A DNA stretch of 64,000 nucleotides, from the NCBI GenBank assembly GCA_002238825.1, contig MPNC01000003.1:124001-188000 (forward strand). Direction: 5' to 3'. A program made the position numbers and the translations under genes. How positions within the stretch are numbered: position 1 is the stretch's first letter; the number at the start of each line of letters is the position of its first letter. Shown piece after piece: positions 63,852 through 64,000 of this stretch. This DNA is from SAR202 cluster bacterium bin87 (GTDB lineage: Bacteria > Chloroflexota > Dehalococcoidia > Lucifugimonadales > UBA3495). The notes below the pieces were generated by a model. The model saw only the letters and a program-made list of their open reading frames with translations, searched no databases and was not told the origin of the DNA.

Positions 63852-64000
63852 GTGGCGCGGAATAGTTTCCGTAGGCTCGGCCCGGCGTTAATTGTCATCC
63901 GAAACGCGGGCATCAGCGTACTTCGGGTACCGTTCCGCTCTCTCTTTCTGGTTCGGGGCGACAGCATGCGTCCCACGTTGCGCGACGGTGACCTGATACT
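63852..64000 (+). CDS. S26 signal peptidase family protein, N-terminal part
   Basis: Cut by the window edge; 49 codons from a GTG at 63852, two bases after the pheA stop. After LRVPFRSLFL comes VRGDSMRPTLRDGDLI, where the Ser of GDSMxPTL is the nucleophile of S26 signal peptidases and the catalytic Lys would lie beyond the window. No clear N-terminal transmembrane segment is visible before it, which fits the nickel-SOD-processing or LexA-like soluble S26 members better than standard LepB. The start codon is uncertain. Confidence 0.7.
   Translation, partial: MARNSFRRLGPALIVIRNAGISVLRVPFRSLFLVRGDSMRPTLRDGDLI

Overview
High-GC (mid-60s % by eye) bacterial chromosome fragment, most consistent with an uncultivated Chloroflexota lineage (SAR202/Dehalococcoidia-like). 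This is inferred from four family III (CaiB/BaiF) CoA transferases, Uma2-type nucleases, a 'DUF58 + DUF4129' pair, SwmB/Calx-beta-type surface proteins, an anaerobic-type (cbi) cobalamin cluster and dense palindromic intergenic repeats. No rRNA, tRNA, phage, transposase or CRISPR array was found. Many genes have a clear GGAGG site, which was used to correct starts.

Layout. 1-8.4 kb: end of a cyclase-family hydrolase, an amidohydrolase, an orphan OppDF ATPase pair, a secreted HExxH lipoprotein, a Uma2 nuclease and acetyl-CoA synthetase with a strong terminator. 8.6-20.5 kb: a Swt1-HEPN/TPR protein, DUF4129 and DUF58 membrane proteins, an MFS transporter broken by one in-frame TGA, a nine-copy 32-bp tandem repeat, a CMD-family protein, a TPR protein, a PlsY-like acyltransferase, a methyltransferase plus radical-SAM operon (COG1964/tetraether-synthase-like) and a coiled-coil protein. 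20.5-33.5 kb: an orphan DNA methyltransferase, CoA transferases, an 800-aa surface protein behind an AT-rich regulatory patch, a MaoC + CoA transferase + CoA transferase operon, a TauE exporter and a lower-GC two-gene module of unknown function.

33.5-44.2 kb: a DUF433/DUF5615 toxin-antitoxin pair, a radical-SAM/HhH DNA repair-type protein, and a complete-looking pyrR-pyrB-pyrC-carA-(unknown)-carB operon preceded by a PyrR-type RNA attenuator. Genes overlap or nearly touch through carA, pointing to one transcript leading from bicarbonate, glutamine and aspartate to dihydroorotate. 44.2-47.7 kb: an ornithine cyclodeaminase-family enzyme, a 7Fe ferredoxin, a LysR regulator and an HpcH/HpaI aldolase.

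47.8-56.5 kb (minus strand): the corrin-ring operon cbiC-cbiX-(Uma2)-cbiD-cbiT-cbiL-cbiF-cbiG-(two small HEPN-like genes)-cbiH. It supplies cobalt insertion, most ring methylations, ring contraction and the methyl migration, but cbiE, cbiJ and cbiA are not in the window. 56.6-64 kb: a retropepsin-like protein, leuS, a cupin, a KtrB/KtrA potassium uptake pair, prephenate dehydratase and the start of an S26 signal peptidase.

Three interspersed repeat classes (about 90-bp palindromes of family A, about 110-bp palindromes of family B, and the 32-bp tandem array) occupy many intergenic gaps. The most unusual items are the CbiX with an inserted CxC...CxxC motif, the unknown gene between carA and carB, the low-GC two-gene module, the HEPN-like pair inside the B12 operon, and the radical-SAM/methyltransferase pair.
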